In this document: one piece after another, positions 1 to 10,984 of the stretch | How positions within the stretch are numbered: the stretch's first letter is position 1 | Layout of the letters: each line of letters opens with the position of its first letter | Source of the DNA: Oxalicibacterium flavum | GTDB lineage: Bacteria > Pseudomonadota > Gammaproteobacteria > Burkholderiales > Burkholderiaceae_D | Direction: 5' to 3' | Length of the DNA stretch: 64,000 bases | Assembly: GCF_014635065.1 (NCBI RefSeq) | Contig: NZ_BMCG01000002.1 | Coordinates: 372,001-436,000, forward strand | Translations under genes and position numbers: made by a program | The notes under the pieces: generated by a model | Database searches by the model: none | What the model saw: the letters and a program-made list of their open reading frames with translations, nothing else | Told to the model about the DNA's origin: nothing

Positions 1-149
1 TCCTCGTTGGCGGTGACGTTCTTGATCGCGGTGATCGATTTGCCCGACTCCCACGTCAACACGCGGTCAACCAGCAGCAGCGGATAACGGTGCGGCAGGT
101 ACTGTTTGATCTGGTTGATGTCGAGGGTCTTGCTGACTGGAGTGTTCAT
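1..149 (-). CDS. fabZ: FabZ, 3-hydroxyacyl-ACP dehydratase (N-terminal part, cut by window edge)
   Basis: Only the first 49 codons are present. Read from the ATG at 149 they begin [20 protein letters not shown] and continue [10 protein letters not shown], the conserved FabZ N-terminal block whose PHRYP segment holds the active-site His. FabZ dehydrates beta-hydroxyacyl-ACP in cytoplasmic type II fatty acid synthesis and shares 3-hydroxyacyl-ACP substrates with the lipid A enzymes. The ATG overlaps the stop of lpxD as ATGA, which suggests translational coupling, and lpxD-fabZ is the usual order. The rest of the gene lies outside the window. Confidence 0.95.
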   Translation of the reverse strand, partial: MNTPVSKTLDINQIKQYLPHRYPLLLVDRVLTWESGKSITAIKNVTANE

Positions 150-1213
150 TCTGCGATTTTCGGTTTCGTTTGATCGCCAGGCGATTTGATGGTTTTTTCG
201 AGTTCCCGGATTTTCTCACGCATCGCGGCCAGATTGCGCACGATGACGGCGGATTTTTCCCATTCGGCATTCTTTGCCAGCGGATAGAAGCCCGTATATT
301 GCCCCGGCTCGTGGATCGAGCGCGACACCAGGCTGCCGGACGAGATGTGCACCTTGTCGGCGATCGTCAGGTGGCCGAGCACCATGGCCGCACCGCCAAA
401 GGTACAGTACTTGCCGATCACGGCGCTGCCGGCCACGCCGACGCAGCCGGCCATCGCCGTGTGCGCGCCGATATGGCAGTTGTGGCCGATCTGGATCTGG
501 TTGTCGAGCTTGACGCCATCCTCGATCACGGTGTCGGCCAGCGCGCCGCGGTCGATCGAGGTATTGGCGCCGATCTCCACGTCGTCGCCGATGCGCACCG
601 CGCCGGTCTGCGGAATCTTGACCCACGCGCCGCCTTCGTTGGCAAAGCCGAAGCCATCGGCGCCGATCACCGCGCCTGACTGGATGATGCCGCGCGCGCC
701 GATGCGGCATCCATCCAGGAAACTCACGCGCGGATGAAAATGCGTGCCCGGACCCACATATGCGTTGCGCCCAATCACGCAACCGGCTTCGATCACGCAA
801 TCGTCTTCCACCACCGCGCCGGCACCGATGGCCACATGCGGACCAACGACAGCCGAAGGCGCGACACTGGCAGTCGGATCGACGAAGGCGGAAGGATGAA
901 TACCTGCTTCCCTCGCAGGCGCTGCCAGCGCGACGAAATACTGCGCCGCATGCGCAAAGTAGGCGTACGGGTTGGCGGTAACGATGCGCGCGCCGGCGTA
1001 ATCGGCACCGATCGCCTCGTTGTCCTTGTCGGAAAGGATCAGGCAGGCTGCACGCGTCTGCGCCGCCTGCGTTCTCAGCTTGGGATTGGAGAGGAAAGTG
1101 ATGTGCGACGCATCGGCGTCGTTCAATGGTGCGATGCCAACCACGGTCAGGTCGGCATCGCCTATCAGTCGGCCACCCAAGCGTTCGACCAAATCACCCA
1201 GTCGAGTGCTCAT
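146..1213 (-). CDS. lpxD: LpxD, UDP-3-O-acylglucosamine N-acyltransferase
   Basis: This is the third enzyme of lipid A synthesis. It transfers a 3-hydroxyacyl chain from ACP to the 2-amino group of UDP-3-O-acyl-glucosamine in the cytoplasm. The 355-residue product starts [14 protein letters not shown] and has an N-terminal uridine-binding domain. It is followed by a long left-handed beta-helix of hexapeptide repeats (for example [13 protein letters not shown] and [17 protein letters not shown]; this segment holds the expected catalytic His), and a C-terminal helix. Length is normal for the family. It lies 15 bp downstream of the skp/ompH gene and overlaps fabZ by 4 bp, the classic bamA-skp-lpxD-fabZ envelope operon. 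Confidence 0.97.
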   Translation of the reverse strand: MSTRLGDLVERLGGRLIGDADLTVVGIAPLNDADASHITFLSNPKLRTQAAQTRAACLILSDKDNEAIGADYAGARIVTANPYAYFAHAAQYFVALAAPAREAGIHPSAFVDPTASVAPSAVVGPHVAIGAGAVVEDDCVIEAGCVIGRNAYVGPGTHFHPRVSFLDGCRIGARGIIQSGAVIGADGFGFANEGGAWVKIPQTGAVRIGDDVEIGANTSIDRGALADTVIEDGVKLDNQIQIGHNCHIGAHTAMAGCVGVAGSAVIGKYCTFGGAAMVLGHLTIADKVHISSGSLVSRSIHEPGQYTGFYPLAKNAEWEKSAVIVRNLAAMREKIRELEKTIKSPGDQTKPKIAE

Positions 1214-1228
1214 CGTTGCCTTGTCCGT

Positions 1229-1765
1229 TTACTTGGCGAGTGCCTTGATGACCTTGTCGGTGATATCGATGCGGTTGCTGACATAAGCCGCTTCCTGCAG
1301 GACGATGTCGAACTTCTCTGCTTCGGCAATCTGCTTGATGACCTTGTTGGTACGGTCGATGGCGCCGGCGGTCTCTTCATTGCGGCGCTGGCTCAGGTCT
1401 TCCTGGAACTCGCGCTGGCGGCGCTGCAGGTCGCGGTCCATGTCGGACAGCTCACGCTGACGGCGCACGCGATCCGATTCGGACAGCACCGGCGCATCCT
1501 TGTCGAACTTGTCGGCAGCGCTCTTCAGGCGGGTCGCCATATCCTGCAATTCCTTCTGGCGACGCGAAAATTCCTGCTCGAGTCGTGCCTGCGCGGCCTT
1601 GTAAGGCGCGGCTTCGCGGAACACGCGCTCGGTGCTGATGAAGCCGATCTTTGCCGACTCCTGAGCTTGCGCCGGGGAAATCAGGCAGAAAGCCGACAGC
1701 ATGACCGCCGCGCCCTTGGTGATGACTGATGAGGTAAAAGTTGCCTTCAAGATTGTTCTCCGCAT
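1229..1765 (-). CDS. skp: Skp/OmpH-family periplasmic chaperone
   Basis: The 178-residue protein has an N-terminal signal peptide ending in SPAQAQ. It is followed by a short beta segment (KIGFISTERVFRE) and a long charged coiled-coil rich in E, K, R and Q, as in the trimeric jellyfish-shaped chaperone Skp. Skp holds unfolded outer membrane proteins in the periplasm and delivers them to the Bam complex. The gene sits between bamA and lpxD in the usual order. The signal peptide is rather long (about 35 residues), so an internal start (MLSAFCLISPAQAQ) is possible. Confidence 0.93.
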   Translation of the reverse strand: MRRTILKATFTSSVITKGAAVMLSAFCLISPAQAQESAKIGFISTERVFREAAPYKAAQARLEQEFSRRQKELQDMATRLKSAADKFDKDAPVLSESDRVRRQRELSDMDRDLQRRQREFQEDLSQRRNEETAGAIDRTNKVIKQIAEAEKFDIVLQEAAYVSNRIDITDKVIKALAK

Positions 1766-1806
1766 TTCATGTTGCGATCATCAAACGAATATTATGCCTC
1801 AGATGA

Positions 1807-4203
1807 TCAGAAGCCTGTACCCAGTTGGAACTGGAAGGCCTGTGTTTCGTCACGTGTTTCGGGTCTGCCATCCTTGTTCGGATTCAGAGCCTTGCCGAAG
1901 CTCAGCTTGAGCGGGCCGATCGGCGACACCCAGCTCAGACCGATACCGACAGAATACTTGAGATCGCTGCCGAAACTCGTTTTCGGACCAGCTTTTTCAT
2001 CGGTGTTATAGACGTTACCGGCATCGGTAAACACGAACCAGCGCAGAGTACGATCGGTTCCGGAACCCGGGAACGGGAACTGCAGTTCCGCGTTCAGGAT
2101 CAGACGCGCCGAACCGCCATATGGATCGCCATTTTGGTCTTTCGGACCGAGCGACGCACTTTCATAGCCACGCACCGAACCGATACCACCGGCATAGAAG
2201 TTCTTGAAGATCGGGTAACCCTTGTCGCCGATCCCTTTGCCGTAGTTGATTTCACCGTTCAGCGCCAGCGTGCTGGCAGAGAACAGCGGCATGAAATACT
2301 GGTGCTGATACGTGGCACGGTAATACTTGGAATCGCCGGCGGGCGAAACCTCGAAGTTGGCGCGTTGATAGCGGCCCTTGGTCGGTACCAGCGCGCTGTC
2401 GCGGCTGTCGCGCTGCCATGCCACCGTCAATGGAATGCCCAGGGCCGACGCCTTGTAGGTTCCGTTCGCCGAGGTATCGATGCTCGGGTCCATGCGCTCC
2501 ACATATCTCTTGAAGCGATCCGGACTGTTGTAATACGGATCCGAACTCGTATAGACCTCCACTTCCGTGCGCTCGACGCCGGCGCCGAAGAAGACGCGAT
2601 CCACTTCCGAGAATGGCACGCCAAAGCGGATGCTGCCGCCGGTGCTGCGGAAGCGGTAGTCACCGGTGCTGATCGTTGGCGGGCGCGTGGTACGCGTGAA
2701 CAGTTCGTAGGTGCGGCTGATGCCGTCTTCCGTGAAGTACGGGTTGGTGCTCGACAGCGCGATCGTGCGGTTCAGGCGGCTGGTATTGACGTCGATGCCG
2801 ATCGTGTTGCCGCTGCCGAAGGCATTGGCCTGGTTGATGGAGCCGCTCAGGGTGAGCTTCTCGCTGCTCGAGAAACCGGCACCCAGCATGATGTTGCCGG
2901 TCGGCTTTTCGGTCACGCCAACATTGACGTCGACCTGATCCACGCTGCCCGGCACATCCGGCGTTTCGATCGTCACGTCGTTGAAGTAGTCGAGACGGTC
3001 GATGCGATCGCGCGAGAGCTTGATCTTCTCGCCGTCATACCACGAGTGTTCGTACTGGCGCATCTCGCGACGAATCACTTCGTCGCGCGTCTTGGTGTTG
3101 CCGCCGATGTTGATGTTGCGCACATAGACGCGCTTGCCCGGATCGATGAGGATGGTGAACGCGACTTCCTTGTTCTCGCGATTGATCTGCGGATTGGCGT
3201 TGACGTTGGCGAAGGCGTAACCGAAGTTGCCCATGCGCTCGGAAATCGCCTTGGTGCTGGCGGTCAGCTTCTCGCCCGAATAGACATCGCCCTTCTTCAA
3301 CTGCACCAGCGAGGCCAGTTCATCCTTGCGGCCCAGGGTTTCGCCTTCGATCTGCACGTCCGATACCGTGTACTTCTCGCCTTCGGTGATGTTGATGGTG
3401 ATGAAGATGTCTTTCTTGTCGGGCGAGATCGAGACCTGCGTCGAATCGACGCGCATCTCGATGTAGCCGTTGTTCTGGTAGAAGGACTTCAGCTTCTCGA
3501 TATCGCCCGCCAACTTCTGCTTGGAATACTGGTCGGCCTTGGAATACCAGGTAAACCAGCCCGGCGTGCGCAGGCTCAGGTTGTTGACCAGTTCCTTTTC
3601 CTTGTAGGCCTTGGCACCGATCACATTGATGCTCTTGATGCGCGCCACGTCGCCCTCTTCCACCGCGAAGGTGACCGAGACGCGGTTGCGCTCGAGCGGC
3701 GTGACGGTGGTCGTGATCGAGACGCCGTACAGGCCGCGCGACAGGTACTGGCGTTTCAGCTCCTGCTCGGCACGGTCAACCAGCGCCTTGTCATAGATGC
3801 GCGATTCGCCGACGCCGATTTCCTTGAGGGCCTTGGTCAGTTGTTCCTTGTCGAATTCCTTGGTGCCCGTGAATTCCACGCTGGCGATCGCCGGGCGTTC
3901 CTCGAGGAACACCACCAGCACGTCGTTCTCGACCTCGATGCGCACATCCTTGAAGAAGCCGGTCGCGTACAGAGCGCGGATCGCATCGGCGCCCTTCTCG
4001 TCGGTAAAGGTATCGCCCACACGCACCGGCAGATAACTGAAGACGGTACCGGCTTCGGTACGCTGGATTCCTTCGACGCGAATGTCCTTGACGGTGAAAG
4101 GTTCGGCCGCCTGGGCATAACCGGAGCACAGTGCGAAGGCGGCGATGGCAACGAGACGACGGGGGAAAATCGGCAAGGAAAAACGCTCGGAATGTAATTT
4201 CAT
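1807..4203 (-). CDS. bamA: BamA, outer membrane protein assembly factor
   Basis: BamA is the essential core of the Bam complex that inserts beta-barrel proteins into the outer membrane. The 798-residue product has a signal peptide ending YAQA. About five POTRA domains follow (roughly residues 30-430, for example FTVKDIRVEGIQRTEAGTVF) and then a 16-strand Omp85 barrel. The C-terminus ends FQFQLGTGF with the terminal Phe expected of an outer membrane barrel. It lies between rseP and skp. Its partner lipoprotein BamD is encoded in the same window at 42185-42985. Confidence 0.97.
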   Translation of the reverse strand: MKLHSERFSLPIFPRRLVAIAAFALCSGYAQAAEPFTVKDIRVEGIQRTEAGTVFSYLPVRVGDTFTDEKGADAIRALYATGFFKDVRIEVENDVLVVFLEERPAIASVEFTGTKEFDKEQLTKALKEIGVGESRIYDKALVDRAEQELKRQYLSRGLYGVSITTTVTPLERNRVSVTFAVEEGDVARIKSINVIGAKAYKEKELVNNLSLRTPGWFTWYSKADQYSKQKLAGDIEKLKSFYQNNGYIEMRVDSTQVSISPDKKDIFITINITEGEKYTVSDVQIEGETLGRKDELASLVQLKKGDVYSGEKLTASTKAISERMGNFGYAFANVNANPQINRENKEVAFTILIDPGKRVYVRNINIGGNTKTRDEVIRREMRQYEHSWYDGEKIKLSRDRIDRLDYFNDVTIETPDVPGSVDQVDVNVGVTEKPTGNIMLGAGFSSSEKLTLSGSINQANAFGSGNTIGIDVNTSRLNRTIALSSTNPYFTEDGISRTYELFTRTTRPPTISTGDYRFRSTGGSIRFGVPFSEVDRVFFGAGVERTEVEVYTSSDPYYNSPDRFKRYVERMDPSIDTSANGTYKASALGIPLTVAWQRDSRDSALVPTKGRYQRANFEVSPAGDSKYYRATYQHQYFMPLFSASTLALNGEINYGKGIGDKGYPIFKNFYAGGIGSVRGYESASLGPKDQNGDPYGGSARLILNAELQFPFPGSGTDRTLRWFVFTDAGNVYNTDEKAGPKTSFGSDLKYSVGIGLSWVSPIGPLKLSFGKALNPNKDGRPETRDETQAFQFQLGTGF

Positions 4204-4253
4204 TGGTGTCGGGATAAGGTTACCTTGTAGGACGATGCTTCAAGCGGCATCGT

Positions 4254-5609
4254 TCAAGAAACAAGCCGGTTGATGTCGTTGAAGACCGCCACCAGCATCA
4301 GGGTCATCAGCACTCCTATGCCCGCGCGCTGCGCAATCGCGCCTACACGCTCGGAGACCGGACGGCCCGTCAAAACTTCCACAGCATAATACAGCAAATG
4401 CCCCCCATCCAGCACCGGAATGGGAAGCAGATTCATCACGCCCAGACTGATGCTGACGAAGGCGATGAAGCTCAGATAACTGACCAGGCCGATACGTGCG
4501 GTCTGCCCCGCGTAATCGGCGATCGTGATCGGTCCGGTCACGTTCTTCCACGACACTTCGCCCACGATCATCTTGCCGACCATCTTGAGCGTCATGACGC
4601 TGGTATCCCAGGTCTTGACCACGCCCTTGACGAGCGCCGCCAGCGGGTTGACGCCTTCGCTGACCATCTCCGGCATCATCGACACCTCGACCTTGACGCG
4701 GCCGATTGCCTGACCGTCCTGCTCGACGCGCTCGGGCGTCAGACGCAGCGTCAGCGGCTGTCCGTCGCGCTGCAGATCGACCAGCAGATTGCGTTCGGGT
4801 GCGTCGCGGATCGTCTCGACCAGCGCCAGTCCGTCCGGCACCGCTTTGCCGTCGATGGCAAGCACCAGATCGCCCTCCTTCAAACCGGCGCGATCTGCGG
4901 CACCGTCCGGCACCACCTTGCCCAGCACCGGCGGCGGACGCGCCACGTCCAGTCCGAGCTTGCCGAGGAAATCGCCTTCGAGCTCCTCGGTCGACACGCC
5001 GGCCACCGGCAGCACGACCGTGCGCACCGCCCCATCATCGTTCGACGGCGCCACTTCCAGCAGCGCCGGCTTGCGGTCCACCACTGCCTGTACCAGCGAC
5101 CAGCGCAATTCATTCCAGACATGGACGGCTTCGCCATCGACCTTGAGCACGCGCTCGCCGCCGCGCAATCCGGCCTGATAGGCGGCCGTCTGCTCGGCCG
5201 GCGCCCTCAGCTTGGGCGCGGGTTCCGGAATGCCATGCACGTACAGCGCGGCAAACACCAGGATCGCCAGCAGGAAATTGGCGATCGGACCCGCCGCCAC
5301 GATCGCAATGCGGCGCCATACGGATTGGCTCGTGAATTCACGTTTGGTGTCTTCCGGAGAAATGACCATGCCATCGCCTTCGCGCGCATCGAGCATTTTC
5401 ACGTAGCCACCCAGGGGCAGAATGGAAACCGCCCACTCGGTCTGATCGGGGCCGAAGCGACGCGACCAGACGACCTTGCCCATGCCGACCGAGAAGCGCA
5501 GCACCTTGACGCCGCACCAGCGCGCCACCAGATAGTGCCCAAGCTCGTGCACGACGATCAGGACGCCGAGGACGACGGCAAAGGCAAGTATGGTTTGCAG
5601 CAATGTCAT
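4254..5609 (-). CDS. rseP: RseP, site-2 intramembrane zinc metalloprotease
   Basis: The 451-residue inner membrane protease has the zinc motif HELGH near residue 21, inside the first membrane helix. Two PDZ domains follow in the periplasmic middle region, and a C-terminal [12 protein letters not shown] segment supplies the third zinc ligand (LDG motif). RseP makes the second cut of anti-sigma factor RseA and so releases sigma-E, and it also clears signal peptide remnants. The start ATG overlaps the dxr stop by 4 bp, so the two are probably translationally coupled. bamA follows after 50 bp. Confidence 0.96.
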   Translation of the reverse strand: MTLLQTILAFAVVLGVLIVVHELGHYLVARWCGVKVLRFSVGMGKVVWSRRFGPDQTEWAVSILPLGGYVKMLDAREGDGMVISPEDTKREFTSQSVWRRIAIVAAGPIANFLLAILVFAALYVHGIPEPAPKLRAPAEQTAAYQAGLRGGERVLKVDGEAVHVWNELRWSLVQAVVDRKPALLEVAPSNDDGAVRTVVLPVAGVSTEELEGDFLGKLGLDVARPPPVLGKVVPDGAADRAGLKEGDLVLAIDGKAVPDGLALVETIRDAPERNLLVDLQRDGQPLTLRLTPERVEQDGQAIGRVKVEVSMMPEMVSEGVNPLAALVKGVVKTWDTSVMTLKMVGKMIVGEVSWKNVTGPITIADYAGQTARIGLVSYLSFIAFVSISLGVMNLLPIPVLDGGHLLYYAVEVLTGRPVSERVGAIAQRAGIGVLMTLMLVAVFNDINRLVS

Positions 5610-6778
5610 GACTGAATAAGGGTATGGGCCAGTTCGCGCGCGCGTCTGTCGAGTTCGAAGACCGATGCGATGTCGTCAACCGGGCTGGCAGGCAACGCAT
5701 CCATCACGCGAGCAATGAGATCGCAGACCGCACGGAAACCGATGCGACGATCAAGGAAGGCCTGGACCGCAATCTCGTTCGCGGCATTCAACACGGCCGG
5801 CGCGGAACCGCCCGCGTGCAATGCATCATACGCCAGTTTCAGGCACGGAAAACGCCGCATGTCGGGCGCCACGAAGGTCAGTTGCGCGATCTGCACCAGA
5901 TCGATCGGCGCCACGCCCGAGGCGATGCGTTCGGGATAGGCCAGCGCGTGCGCGATCGGCGTGCGCATGTCCGGGTTGCCGAGCTGCGCCAGCACCGAAC
6001 CGTCGGCATACGACACCATCGAATGCACCACGCTTTGCGGATGAATCACGACCTCGATGGCGGATGCCGGCATGCCAAACAGATAATGGGCCTCGATGAC
6101 TTCCAGCCCCTTGTTCATCATGGTGGCGGAATCGACCGAAATCTTGCGCCCCATCACCCATTTCGGATGCGCCACCGCCTCCTCGCAGGTCACGCTGTCG
6201 AAGGTATCGAGCGGCCGCGTCAGGAAGGGGCCGCCCGAGGCGGTCAGCATGATCTTCTCTATGCCGTGCGCCGTCGGGGTGCGCGTGTAGTGCTGCGGCA
6301 GACACTGGAAAATGGCGTTGTGCTCGCTGTCGATCGGCATCAGCACGGCGCCGCTGGCCGTCACCGCATCCATGAACAGAGGGCCAGACATCACCAGCGC
6401 CTCCTTGTTCGCCAGCAAGATCTTCTTGCCGGCGCACGCCGCCGCCAGCGTTGGCGCCAGACCTGCACCGCCCACGATGGCCGCCATCACGGTATCGCAG
6501 CCATCGGCCGTCACGGCCGCGCACAGTGCCGACTCGCCAAAGGCGACTGCCGTAGTCACCTTTCGCTCCCGCAGCAGCGCTTCCAGGCGCTGCGCCGCAT
6601 CGGCCGAACCAACCACGGCCACCTCGGGATGAAAGCGCTCGCATTGCGCCGCCAGTTCCTCGACCCGGTTCTGTGCCGTCAACGCAAAGATGCGGTAACG
6701 GTCCGGATGCCGCGCCACGACGTCCAGCGTCGATACGCCGATGGACCCGGTCGAACCGAGAATGGTGATGTGCTGCAT
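5606..6778 (-). CDS. dxr: Dxr (IspC), 1-deoxy-D-xylulose 5-phosphate reductoisomerase
   Basis: This NADPH-dependent enzyme converts DXP to 2-C-methyl-D-erythritol 4-phosphate, the first committed step of the MEP isoprenoid pathway. The Met at 6778 was chosen because it directly precedes the dinucleotide-binding block [11 protein letters not shown]; a reading frame extending 12 codons upstream has no homology reason. The product is 390 residues, a normal length. It contains the substrate-loop region TASGGPF and the metal-site signature DSEHNAIFQ. It sits 7 bp after cdsA and overlaps rseP by 4 bp. Isoprenoid output feeds UppS, encoded two genes upstream. Confidence 0.96.
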   Translation of the reverse strand: MQHITILGSTGSIGVSTLDVVARHPDRYRIFALTAQNRVEELAAQCERFHPEVAVVGSADAAQRLEALLRERKVTTAVAFGESALCAAVTADGCDTVMAAIVGGAGLAPTLAAACAGKKILLANKEALVMSGPLFMDAVTASGAVLMPIDSEHNAIFQCLPQHYTRTPTAHGIEKIMLTASGGPFLTRPLDTFDSVTCEEAVAHPKWVMGRKISVDSATMMNKGLEVIEAHYLFGMPASAIEVVIHPQSVVHSMVSYADGSVLAQLGNPDMRTPIAHALAYPERIASGVAPIDLVQIAQLTFVAPDMRRFPCLKLAYDALHAGGSAPAVLNAANEIAVQAFLDRRIGFRAVCDLIARVMDALPASPVDDIASVFELDRRARELAHTLIQS

Positions 6779-6785
6779 GAAAACC

Positions 6786-7604
6786 TTACATCCAGTGGCT
6801 GAACAGAACGGCAAGCGGCACCGTCGGAATCAGCGCATCCAGACGATCGAGCACGCCGCCGTGGCCGGGCAGAAGATTGCTGCTGTCCTTCATGCCGGCA
6901 CGGCGCTTGAGTTGGGATTCGAACAGGTCGCCGACGATGCTGGCGGCGACCATCAGGATCAGCACCGCCGCCATGCCGGCCACGCCCCAGTGGCGGAACA
7001 GCTGCACGGCAAAGGTGTCTTCGAGTGCCGGCACGGCGAGCGAGGCAAAGCCCGCCGCCAGCACCAGCAGCGCGCCGCCGATTGCGCCTTCCCACGACTT
7101 GCCGGGCGAGATGGACGGCGCCAGCTTGCGCTTGCCGAAAGCCTTGCCGCTGAAATAGGCGCCGACGTCGGCGATCCAGACCAGCATCATGACCGAGAAC
7201 ATGTAGAGCACCGAATGCGCGAACAGCGCCAGGATGCCGAGGAAGGCGCCGAGCAGCGCAATGCCGTAAATGCCGGTCAGGAAACGCCCGTTCATGCTGT
7301 CCTGCGGCGGCAGGCCGATGGCCAGCGAGGGCGTCAGGCGCGCGGCCCAGATCGCCACGCAGATCGCGGGCAGCAGGATGCTCTGGTTGTAGTTGCCGTT
7401 ATAGACCAGCCAGGCGAAGGCCGCGACCCAGATCGCGGCGCCGAACAAGGGCTGGCGGTTGCCGAACAGGCGCAGGCATTCCCACGAGGCGACGGCAAAG
7501 AAGGCTCCGGTCAGCACCGCAAAGGCCAGCCATGAACCGGAAGACAGCACCGCCAGCAGCACGATCAGCAGAACGACTGCCGTGATGATGCGGGTCCTCA
7601 GCAT
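6786..7604 (-). CDS. cdsA: CdsA, phosphatidate cytidylyltransferase
   Basis: CdsA makes CDP-diacylglycerol from phosphatidic acid and CTP at the inner membrane. The 272-residue protein starts [20 protein letters not shown] and has about eight hydrophobic helices. It ends with the family signature, here [18 protein letters not shown] followed by LDRLDA. The ATG at 7604 overlaps the end of uppS by 7 bp. The open frame extends further upstream inside uppS, but that part is only a shadow of uppS in another frame. Confidence 0.95.
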   Translation of the reverse strand: MLRTRIITAVVLLIVLLAVLSSGSWLAFAVLTGAFFAVASWECLRLFGNRQPLFGAAIWVAAFAWLVYNGNYNQSILLPAICVAIWAARLTPSLAIGLPPQDSMNGRFLTGIYGIALLGAFLGILALFAHSVLYMFSVMMLVWIADVGAYFSGKAFGKRKLAPSISPGKSWEGAIGGALLVLAAGFASLAVPALEDTFAVQLFRHWGVAGMAAVLILMVAASIVGDLFESQLKRRAGMKDSSNLLPGHGGVLDRLDALIPTVPLAVLFSHWM

Positions 7605-8362
7605 TTGGCGACCGCCATTTGCTCGACAACCTGTTGACTGGTACGGCCGAAACGACGTTCGCGTTGCTGGTAGGAGGAGATCGCCAGCCCCAGCGCATCG
7701 GCGTCGAAATCGGGCCAGTAGGTATCGGTGAAATACAGCTCGGTATACGCCAGTTGCCAGAGCAGGAAGTTGGAGATGCGCTCCTCGCCGCCGGTGCGGA
7801 TGAACAGGTCCGGCTCGGGCGCATAAGCCAGCGCCAGATACGGCGCCAGCTCTTCCTCGCCGAAACCGGCAGCGCCCGGATTGTCGGCGATCATGCGATT
7901 GACGGCCTGCATGATGTCCCAGCGGCCGCCGTAATTGGCGCACACCGTGACCGTCAGTCCGGTGTTGGCGGCCGTCTTGCGCTCGGCGCTGGCGATCAGC
8001 TTCTGCAGCTTGTCGTCGAAACGGCTCAGGTCGCCGACGATCTTCAGACGAATGCCGTTGGCGTGCATCTTCGACACCTCGCGTTCGAGCGCGGTGACGA
8101 ACAGGCGCATCAGGGTCGAGACCTCGTCGGCCGGACGACGCCAGTTTTCGGAACTGAAGGCAAAGAAAGTGACGTACTCGACACCCTGGCGGGCGCAGGC
8201 CTCAACCACGCCGCGCACGGCTTCCACGCCCTTGACGTGGCCCGCCACGCGCGGCATGAAGCGTTTGGTCGCCCAGCGTCCGTTGCCATCCATGATGATG
8301 GCGATATGACGCGGCACAGCCGATGTTTCCGGCACGACCTGGGTTGAACTCTTGGACGTCAT
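7598..8362 (-). CDS. uppS: UppS, undecaprenyl diphosphate synthase
   Basis: This is a cis-prenyltransferase that extends farnesyl diphosphate to C55 undecaprenyl diphosphate, the lipid carrier for peptidoglycan and O-antigen units. The 254-residue product carries the signature [12 protein letters not shown] near residue 20 with the catalytic Asp. It also has [11 protein letters not shown] and the C-terminal [15 protein letters not shown] region that binds diphosphate. It is encoded between frr and cdsA as in most proteobacteria. An N-terminal extension of about 17 residues precedes the conserved core. Confidence 0.96.
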   Translation of the reverse strand: MTSKSSTQVVPETSAVPRHIAIIMDGNGRWATKRFMPRVAGHVKGVEAVRGVVEACARQGVEYVTFFAFSSENWRRPADEVSTLMRLFVTALEREVSKMHANGIRLKIVGDLSRFDDKLQKLIASAERKTAANTGLTVTVCANYGGRWDIMQAVNRMIADNPGAAGFGEEELAPYLALAYAPEPDLFIRTGGEERISNFLLWQLAYTELYFTDTYWPDFDADALGLAISSYQQRERRFGRTSQQVVEQMAVAKC

Positions 8363-8411
8363 AGGGTGACAGGCAAATTGGAGAAAACGGAAAAAGAAAA
8401 CGGGGGCCTGC

Positions 8412-8972
8412 TCAAACCGTCATGACCTCTTTTTCCTTCTCGACCACCAGTTTATCGACTTCGGCCACGAAACGATCGGTCAGCTTCTGCACGTCGTCCT
8501 GTGCGCGGCGCTCATCGTCTTCCGAGCACTCCTTGTCCTTCAGCAGCTTCTTCAGGGTCTCGTTGGCATCGCGGCGAATGTTGCGGATCGCGATCTTCGC
8601 GTCTTCCGCTTCGGTCTTGACCAGTTTCACCATTTCGCGGCGGCGCTCTTCGTTGAGCGGCGGCGTTGGCACGCGGATCAGATCGCCCTGCGACGACGGA
8701 TTGAGGCCGAGATCGGCTTCGCGGATTGCCTTTTCGATAGCAGCGCCCATTTTCTTCTCGAACGGCTGCACGCCGATGGTGCGCGCGTCAACCAGCGTCA
8801 GGCTTGCGACCTGGTTGATCGGCGTGGGATTACCGTAGTAGTCGACCGTCACGTGATCGAGAATGCCGACGTGGGCACGGCCGGTGCGCACCTTGGCCAG
8901 GTCGGCCTTCAGCGTCTCGATCGATTTCTGCATCTTCTGCTCGGCGGTCTTCTTTGCATCTGCAACAGACAT
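8412..8972 (-). CDS. frr: Frr, ribosome recycling factor
   Basis: Frr splits post-termination ribosomes together with EF-G. The 186-residue protein matches the family length (about 185). It shows the domain I three-helix bundle beginning [20 protein letters not shown]. The conserved [13 protein letters not shown] and [14 protein letters not shown] blocks follow, then the C-terminal helix [16 protein letters not shown]. It lies between pyrH and uppS in the usual order. Confidence 0.97.
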   Translation of the reverse strand: MSVADAKKTAEQKMQKSIETLKADLAKVRTGRAHVGILDHVTVDYYGNPTPINQVASLTLVDARTIGVQPFEKKMGAAIEKAIREADLGLNPSSQGDLIRVPTPPLNEERRREMVKLVKTEAEDAKIAIRNIRRDANETLKKLLKDKECSEDDERRAQDDVQKLTDRFVAEVDKLVVEKEKEVMTV

Positions 8973-9054
8973 TTACTGCTCTCCTCTTCTTGCTGCGAGT
9001 TGAATCCGGATTATTGATTGATGAAGCATTTGCCGTTCGGCAAACCGTACGCTA

Positions 9055-9771
9055 TCACACGTGGACCAGCGTACCCTCGTCTTCGCCCAGCACGACGCGC
9101 TTCAACGCGCCCGGCTTGACGATGGAGAATACCTTGATCGGCAGGCGCTGGTCGCGGCACAGCGCAAAGGCGGTGGCGTCCATGACCTGCAGGTGCTTGG
9201 AAATGGCTTCGTCGAAGCTGATCGTCGCATAGCGCGTGGCAGACGGATCCTTGTTGGGGTCTGCGCTATAGACGCCATCTACCTTGGTCGCCTTGAGCAC
9301 GACCTCGGCGCCGATTTCCGAACCGCGCAGCGCGGCGGCGGTATCGGTGGTGAAGAACGGGTTGCCGGTACCGGCCGCGAACACCACGATCTTGCCCTCT
9401 TCCAGGTATTGCAGCGCCTTGGGACGCACATAGGGTTCGACCACCTGCTCGATGCCGATGGCCGACATCACACGGGCCGTCATGCCGACTTGCCGCATGG
9501 CATCGGCCAGCGCCAGCGAGTTCATGACGGTGGCCAGCATGCCCATGTAATCGGCCGTGGCGCGATCCATGCCCTGCGCACCCGGTGCGACGCCACGGAA
9601 AATGTTGCCGCCGCCGATCACAATCGCCAGTTCCACGCCCAGTTTTGCCACTTCCGACACATCGGCGACCATTCTTTCGATGGTGGCCCGATTGATTCCG
9701 TATGGATCATCTCCCATCAACGCTTCTCCCGACAGTTTGAGGAGGACACGTTTGTATGCTGGAGTTGTCAT
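9055..9771 (-). CDS. pyrH: PyrH, UMP kinase
   Basis: PyrH phosphorylates UMP to UDP and belongs to the amino acid kinase fold family. The 238-residue product starts [18 protein letters not shown], with the phosphate-binding KLSGEAL loop and the [10 protein letters not shown] glycine loop. The start at 9771 is preferred over the in-frame ATG at 9780, because AAGGA lies about 9 nt before it but directly abuts the upstream ATG. The gene is separated from tsf by an intrinsic terminator and continues into frr. Confidence 0.95.
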   Translation of the reverse strand: MTTPAYKRVLLKLSGEALMGDDPYGINRATIERMVADVSEVAKLGVELAIVIGGGNIFRGVAPGAQGMDRATADYMGMLATVMNSLALADAMRQVGMTARVMSAIGIEQVVEPYVRPKALQYLEEGKIVVFAAGTGNPFFTTDTAAALRGSEIGAEVVLKATKVDGVYSADPNKDPSATRYATISFDEAISKHLQVMDATAFALCRDQRLPIKVFSIVKPGALKRVVLGEDEGTLVHV

Positions 9772-9912
9772 TGGCTGCATTCCTTGTCTTGCCCGGCTCT
9801 TCCGGGACAGTTCAGTTCTTGTTCGTTGTTATTACAGCCGGCGCATGCACCGGTTTGCCACATGCAGACGAATCTTAATCGTTTGTCACATCAAAGCATA
9901 CTTGATGATGTG

Positions 9913-9943
9913 AAAAAAACGGGCCTTCCGGCCCGATTTTTTT
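9913..9943 (-). terminator. Rho-independent terminator after tsf
   Basis: On the minus strand a CGGGCC stem pairs with GGCCCG across a GGAA tetraloop and is followed by seven T. The arm is also preceded by seven A, so the structure could work in either direction. It begins 2 bp after the tsf stop and separates rpsB-tsf from pyrH-frr. Confidence 0.9.
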
Positions 9944-9944
9944 A

Positions 9945-10826
9945 CTACGCCTGTTTTGCCGCTGCTACTTGCGCCGCCACTTCGGCAGCAAAGTCATCCT
10001 GTTTCTTCTCGATGCCTTCGCCAACCACGTACATCGTGAAGGACTTCACCGTGGTCTTGGCTTCCTTGAGCATCTGCTCGACGGTCTGCTTGTCGTTCTT
10101 GACGAACGGCTGGTTCAGCAGCGAAACCTCTTTCAGGTATTTCTGCACGGAACCTTCGACCATCTTGGTGACGATATCGGCCGGCTTGCCCGACTCGGCA
10201 GCTTTCTGCTCGGCAACCGAACGCTCCTTGGCGATCAGATCGGCCGGCACGTCGGACGAAGCCAGCGACACCGGCTTCATGGCGGCGATGTGCATGGCCA
10301 CATCCTTGCCGACCTGGTCTTCGGCACCGTCGAAATCGACGATCACGCCGATGCGCGTACCGTGCAGGTAGGCAGCCAGCTTGCCGGTGGTATCGAAACG
10401 CACGAAACGGCGGATCGACATGTTCTCGCCGATACGGCCGATCAGTTCGGTACGGGTTTCCTCGGCGGTCTTGTCGCCCAGCTTGACTGCCGACAGCGCA
10501 GCCACGTCAGCCGGATTGGCCTCGGCAACTGCCTTGGCCAGCGCGTTGGCAAAGCCCAGGAAGTCGTCGTTCTTGGTGACGAAATCGGTTTCGCAGTTGA
10601 CTTCGACCATCGCGCCGACATTGCCGGACACGTAGGTGGCGATCACGCCTTCTGCGGTCACGCGCGAAGCGGCCTTGGATGCCTTGCTGCCGAGCTTGAC
10701 GCGCAGGATCTCTTCCGCACGTTCCATGTCGCCGTCGGCTTCGGTCAGCGCCTTCTTGCATTCCATCATGGGCGCGTCGGTACGTGCGCGCAGTTCACCA
10801 ACCAGTGCTGCAGTAATTGCTGCCAT
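9945..10826 (-). CDS. tsf: EF-Ts, translation elongation factor Ts
   Basis: EF-Ts is the nucleotide exchange factor for EF-Tu. The 293-residue protein has the N-terminal UBA-like segment [19 protein letters not shown]. It also has the core motif [13 protein letters not shown], whose TDF(V) contacts the EF-Tu G domain, and two repeated alpha/beta subdomains. It follows rpsB in the conserved rpsB-tsf pair and is closed by a strong terminator. A second hairpin lies in the rpsB-tsf gap. Confidence 0.97.
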   Translation of the reverse strand: MAAITAALVGELRARTDAPMMECKKALTEADGDMERAEEILRVKLGSKASKAASRVTAEGVIATYVSGNVGAMVEVNCETDFVTKNDDFLGFANALAKAVAEANPADVAALSAVKLGDKTAEETRTELIGRIGENMSIRRFVRFDTTGKLAAYLHGTRIGVIVDFDGAEDQVGKDVAMHIAAMKPVSLASSDVPADLIAKERSVAEQKAAESGKPADIVTKMVEGSVQKYLKEVSLLNQPFVKNDKQTVEQMLKEAKTTVKSFTMYVVGEGIEKKQDDFAAEVAAQVAAAKQA

Positions 10827-10920
10827 TACAAATCTCCTTGCAATCGACGTCTTTCTGACGCCATCGATTCAAACACGTTCAAAAATCCGCGTTCAAAATG
10901 TGTATTTCAAAACGCGCCCG

Positions 10921-10953
10921 AAAAAAAGGGGCGAACGATCGTTGCCCCTTTGG
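10921..10953 (-). terminator. Hairpin with T-tract between rpsB and tsf (attenuator or partial terminator)
   Basis: On the minus strand, AAAGGGGC pairs with GCCCCTTT. The loop region contains a small self-complementary AACGATCGTT, and the second arm runs into a T-tract. The sequence meets the criteria for an intrinsic terminator but lies between two genes normally cotranscribed, 31 bp after the rpsB stop. It may set the rpsB to tsf ratio. Confidence 0.7.
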
Positions 10954-10984
10954 TCCTGACGCGCGAGTCATCAGAGGCAGGGCA

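Noticed and set aside
1825-4197. 790-codon open frame opposite bamA
   Set aside because: It is a shadow in the antisense frame of bamA with no family features and an Arg/Asp/Ala-rich composition.
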